A stretch of DNA of 64,000 nt from Phlebiopsis flavidoalba (lineage: Eukaryota > Basidiomycota > Agaricomycetes > Polyporales > Phanerochaetaceae). Shown here in pieces: positions 60,732 through 64,000 of the stretch (position 1 is the stretch's first letter; each line of letters opens with the position of its first letter). A program made the translations under genes and the position numbers. The stretch is from positions 310,001 through 374,000 of the forward strand of contig JAOCPU010000019.1 in NCBI GenBank assembly GCA_035772785.1, read 5' to 3'. A model generated the notes under the pieces. That model ran no database searches, was not told the origin of the DNA, and saw nothing but the letters and a program-made list of their open reading frames with translations.

Positions 60732-60803
60732 TTCGGATACGGGGAATCGAACCCCGGGCTATCGTGTGAGAGACGATAATGTTAGCCACTACACCATATC
60801 CGA
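60732..60803 (-). tRNA. tRNA-Glu (anticodon CTC)
   Basis: 72 nt on the minus strand. Acceptor TCGGATA pairs with TATCCGA (7 bp), discriminator A. The D-arm starts TGGTGTAGTGGCT (box A), the anticodon stem ATCGT/ACGAT encloses loop CTCTCAC with anticodon CTC, and the T-arm CGGGG-TTCGATT-CCCCG gives a perfect box B. No intron. CCA is not encoded. It lies between monooxygenase 3 and the SNF1 kinase. Confidence 0.96.
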
Positions 60804-60999
60804 GATGGGTAATTTATTTTATTTATGACACAAATATCATCATTTAGATTTGGGGAGAATCGGCCATCATTACCAGACCGGTCTGGCCGCCCTAGCAAAC
60901 CCCACGTGGTGCGCCTAATGGGGGAACGGGGTACGGGGCCTCCCCGCATTCTATGCTTCACCACTACCACAAAACCTTGTACACGAGCATAGCTGCAAC

Positions 61000-63264
<2,265 letters not shown>

Positions 63265-63568
63265 ATGGTTGCTTTTGTAGTTTGCTCTGTACATTTTGTT
63301 TGATGCTTTCGCTGTTGTATGTTGTCACTGGAGCAAACGTTCGTCTGTATAAGTAGCTGCTTTTTTCATATCTGTGTATTGCGTCATATGCCCTCAAATA
63401 TATCCGAGCTGTGAAAATAATTCTGTCTCCACTTGAACAAAGAAACCCGATATGATGTAGATCCAGTGTACAGCAAAACGACGTATGTAATCGGCTAGGG
63501 AACGGGACTAGCAAAATCTCTTTGTTTACTTTTCTGTACGTCCACGACGCGACATTTGCCCTAACAGC
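63265..63568. other. Convergent intergenic region
   Basis: About 300 bases between the SNF1 stop and the GDSL hydrolase stop, T-rich after 63285. No gene. Confidence 0.5.
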
Positions 63569-64000
63569 CTAGGTAAACCCATTAACGCCATTCTTGAACC
63601 GAGAAAACACGCTCAAGTCGAACGAATCCGCGAGCTTCTGGTATCCCGCGACATTCGGATGGAGACCGTCCCCAGAGTTGAACTCGGGGTTCAGCCTGCG
63701 ACGCGTTTTTCGGGTCCTTGAGCACGGCGTCGAAGTCAAAGACGTGCTCGAACCGCCCGCTTGTGCGAATCCAGTTGTTTACGCGCAGGCGCGTAAGCTC
63801 GCGCGTCGGGTCGCCGTACCCGGGAACGTTGCTCCCGAAACGGCGTGATCGTCGCGCCGAAGAACGGGATGCCCTGTGCGTGGATGCGTTGTCGCGATTT
63901 GGTCGAATGCGCGGATCACTGCGTCGCCCACGGCGGTCTGGGATGCTGCGTCCGAGGGCGCGGTTCCGATGTCGTTCACGCCCTCGAAGATCATAGCGAA
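63569..64000 (-). CDS. GDSL/SGNH-family hydrolase, 5' part beyond the window
   Basis: C-terminal half of a serine esterase/lipase of the SGNH superfamily, probably secreted; substrate unknown. Reading leftward from the edge: FAMIFEGVNDIGTAPSDAAS (block III GxND, oxyanion Asn), AVGDAVIRAFDQIAT, a shifted stretch equivalent to FGATITPFG, SNVPGYGDPTRELTRLRVNN, WIRTSGRFEHVFDFDAVLKD, PEFNSGDGLHPNVAGYQKLA (block V DxxH; D and H are catalytic) and SFDLSVFSRFKNGVNGFT, with stop TAG at 63571-63569. The nucleophile block I (GDS) lies outside the window. Two or three single-base shifts. Convergent with SNF1. Confidence 0.87.

Overview
The window is nuclear DNA from a filamentous fungus, most likely an agaricomycete (mushroom or polypore type basidiomycete). 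Genes are cut by many short introns of about 48-60 nt with GTRNGT donors and YAG acceptors. The families are typical of wood- and litter-decay basidiomycetes: a microsomal P450, a tannase/feruloyl esterase, salicylate-hydroxylase-like monooxygenases and an F-box relic. No prokaryotic operons, CRISPR arrays or rRNA genes are visible. The species cannot be named from the sequence.

Layout. 1-1032 (-): TatD-type metal-dependent nuclease, cut by the left edge. 3.2-7.7 kb (+): secreted NUP-type purine nucleoside permease followed by a multi-pass membrane protein. 9-10.3 kb: F-box relic. 10.7-12.8 kb (-): cytochrome P450. 13.9-15.4 kb (+): acidic protein with a duplicated exon. 16.8-18.7 kb (+): two tandem orphan paralogues. 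19.2-22.7 kb (+): small membrane protein, then a GH47 alpha-mannosidase. 24.5-29.0 kb (+): second copy of the permease plus membrane-protein pair, same order and strand. 29.3-30.3 kb (+): RWD/DUF1115 protein. 31.2-35.4 kb (+): two tandem FAD monooxygenases, convergent with a tannase at 35.4-38.3 kb (-) whose 5' part holds a MITE-like element. 39-48.6 kb: no recognisable gene, with inverted and dispersed repeats. 48.7-51.65 kb (+): very GC-rich gene for a CBM21 protein, probably a glycogen-targeting PP1 regulator. 51.7-58.7 kb: simple, tandem and dispersed repeats. 58.8-60.5 kb (+): third FAD monooxygenase. 60.73 kb (-): tRNA-Glu(CTC). 61.0-63.3 kb (+): SNF1/AMPK-alpha kinase. 63.57 kb to the edge (-): GDSL/SGNH hydrolase.

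Two themes stand out. Duplication is heavy: the permease/membrane-protein block (about 21 kb apart), three monooxygenases, two orphan paralogues and a duplicated exon. Also, almost every recognisable gene has one or more frame breaks inside otherwise conserved sequence, including the SNF1 kinase, which is normally single copy and important. Several breaks are single-base changes in short runs. This looks more like uncorrected indels in a long-read assembly than genuine pseudogenisation, so I annotate the genes as CDS and note the breaks.

The tannase, monooxygenases and P450 could together handle plant phenolic esters and aromatic acids (inference). SNF1 and the CBM21/PP1 regulator both belong to carbon and glycogen control, but nothing in the sequence ties them together beyond lying 10 kb apart.
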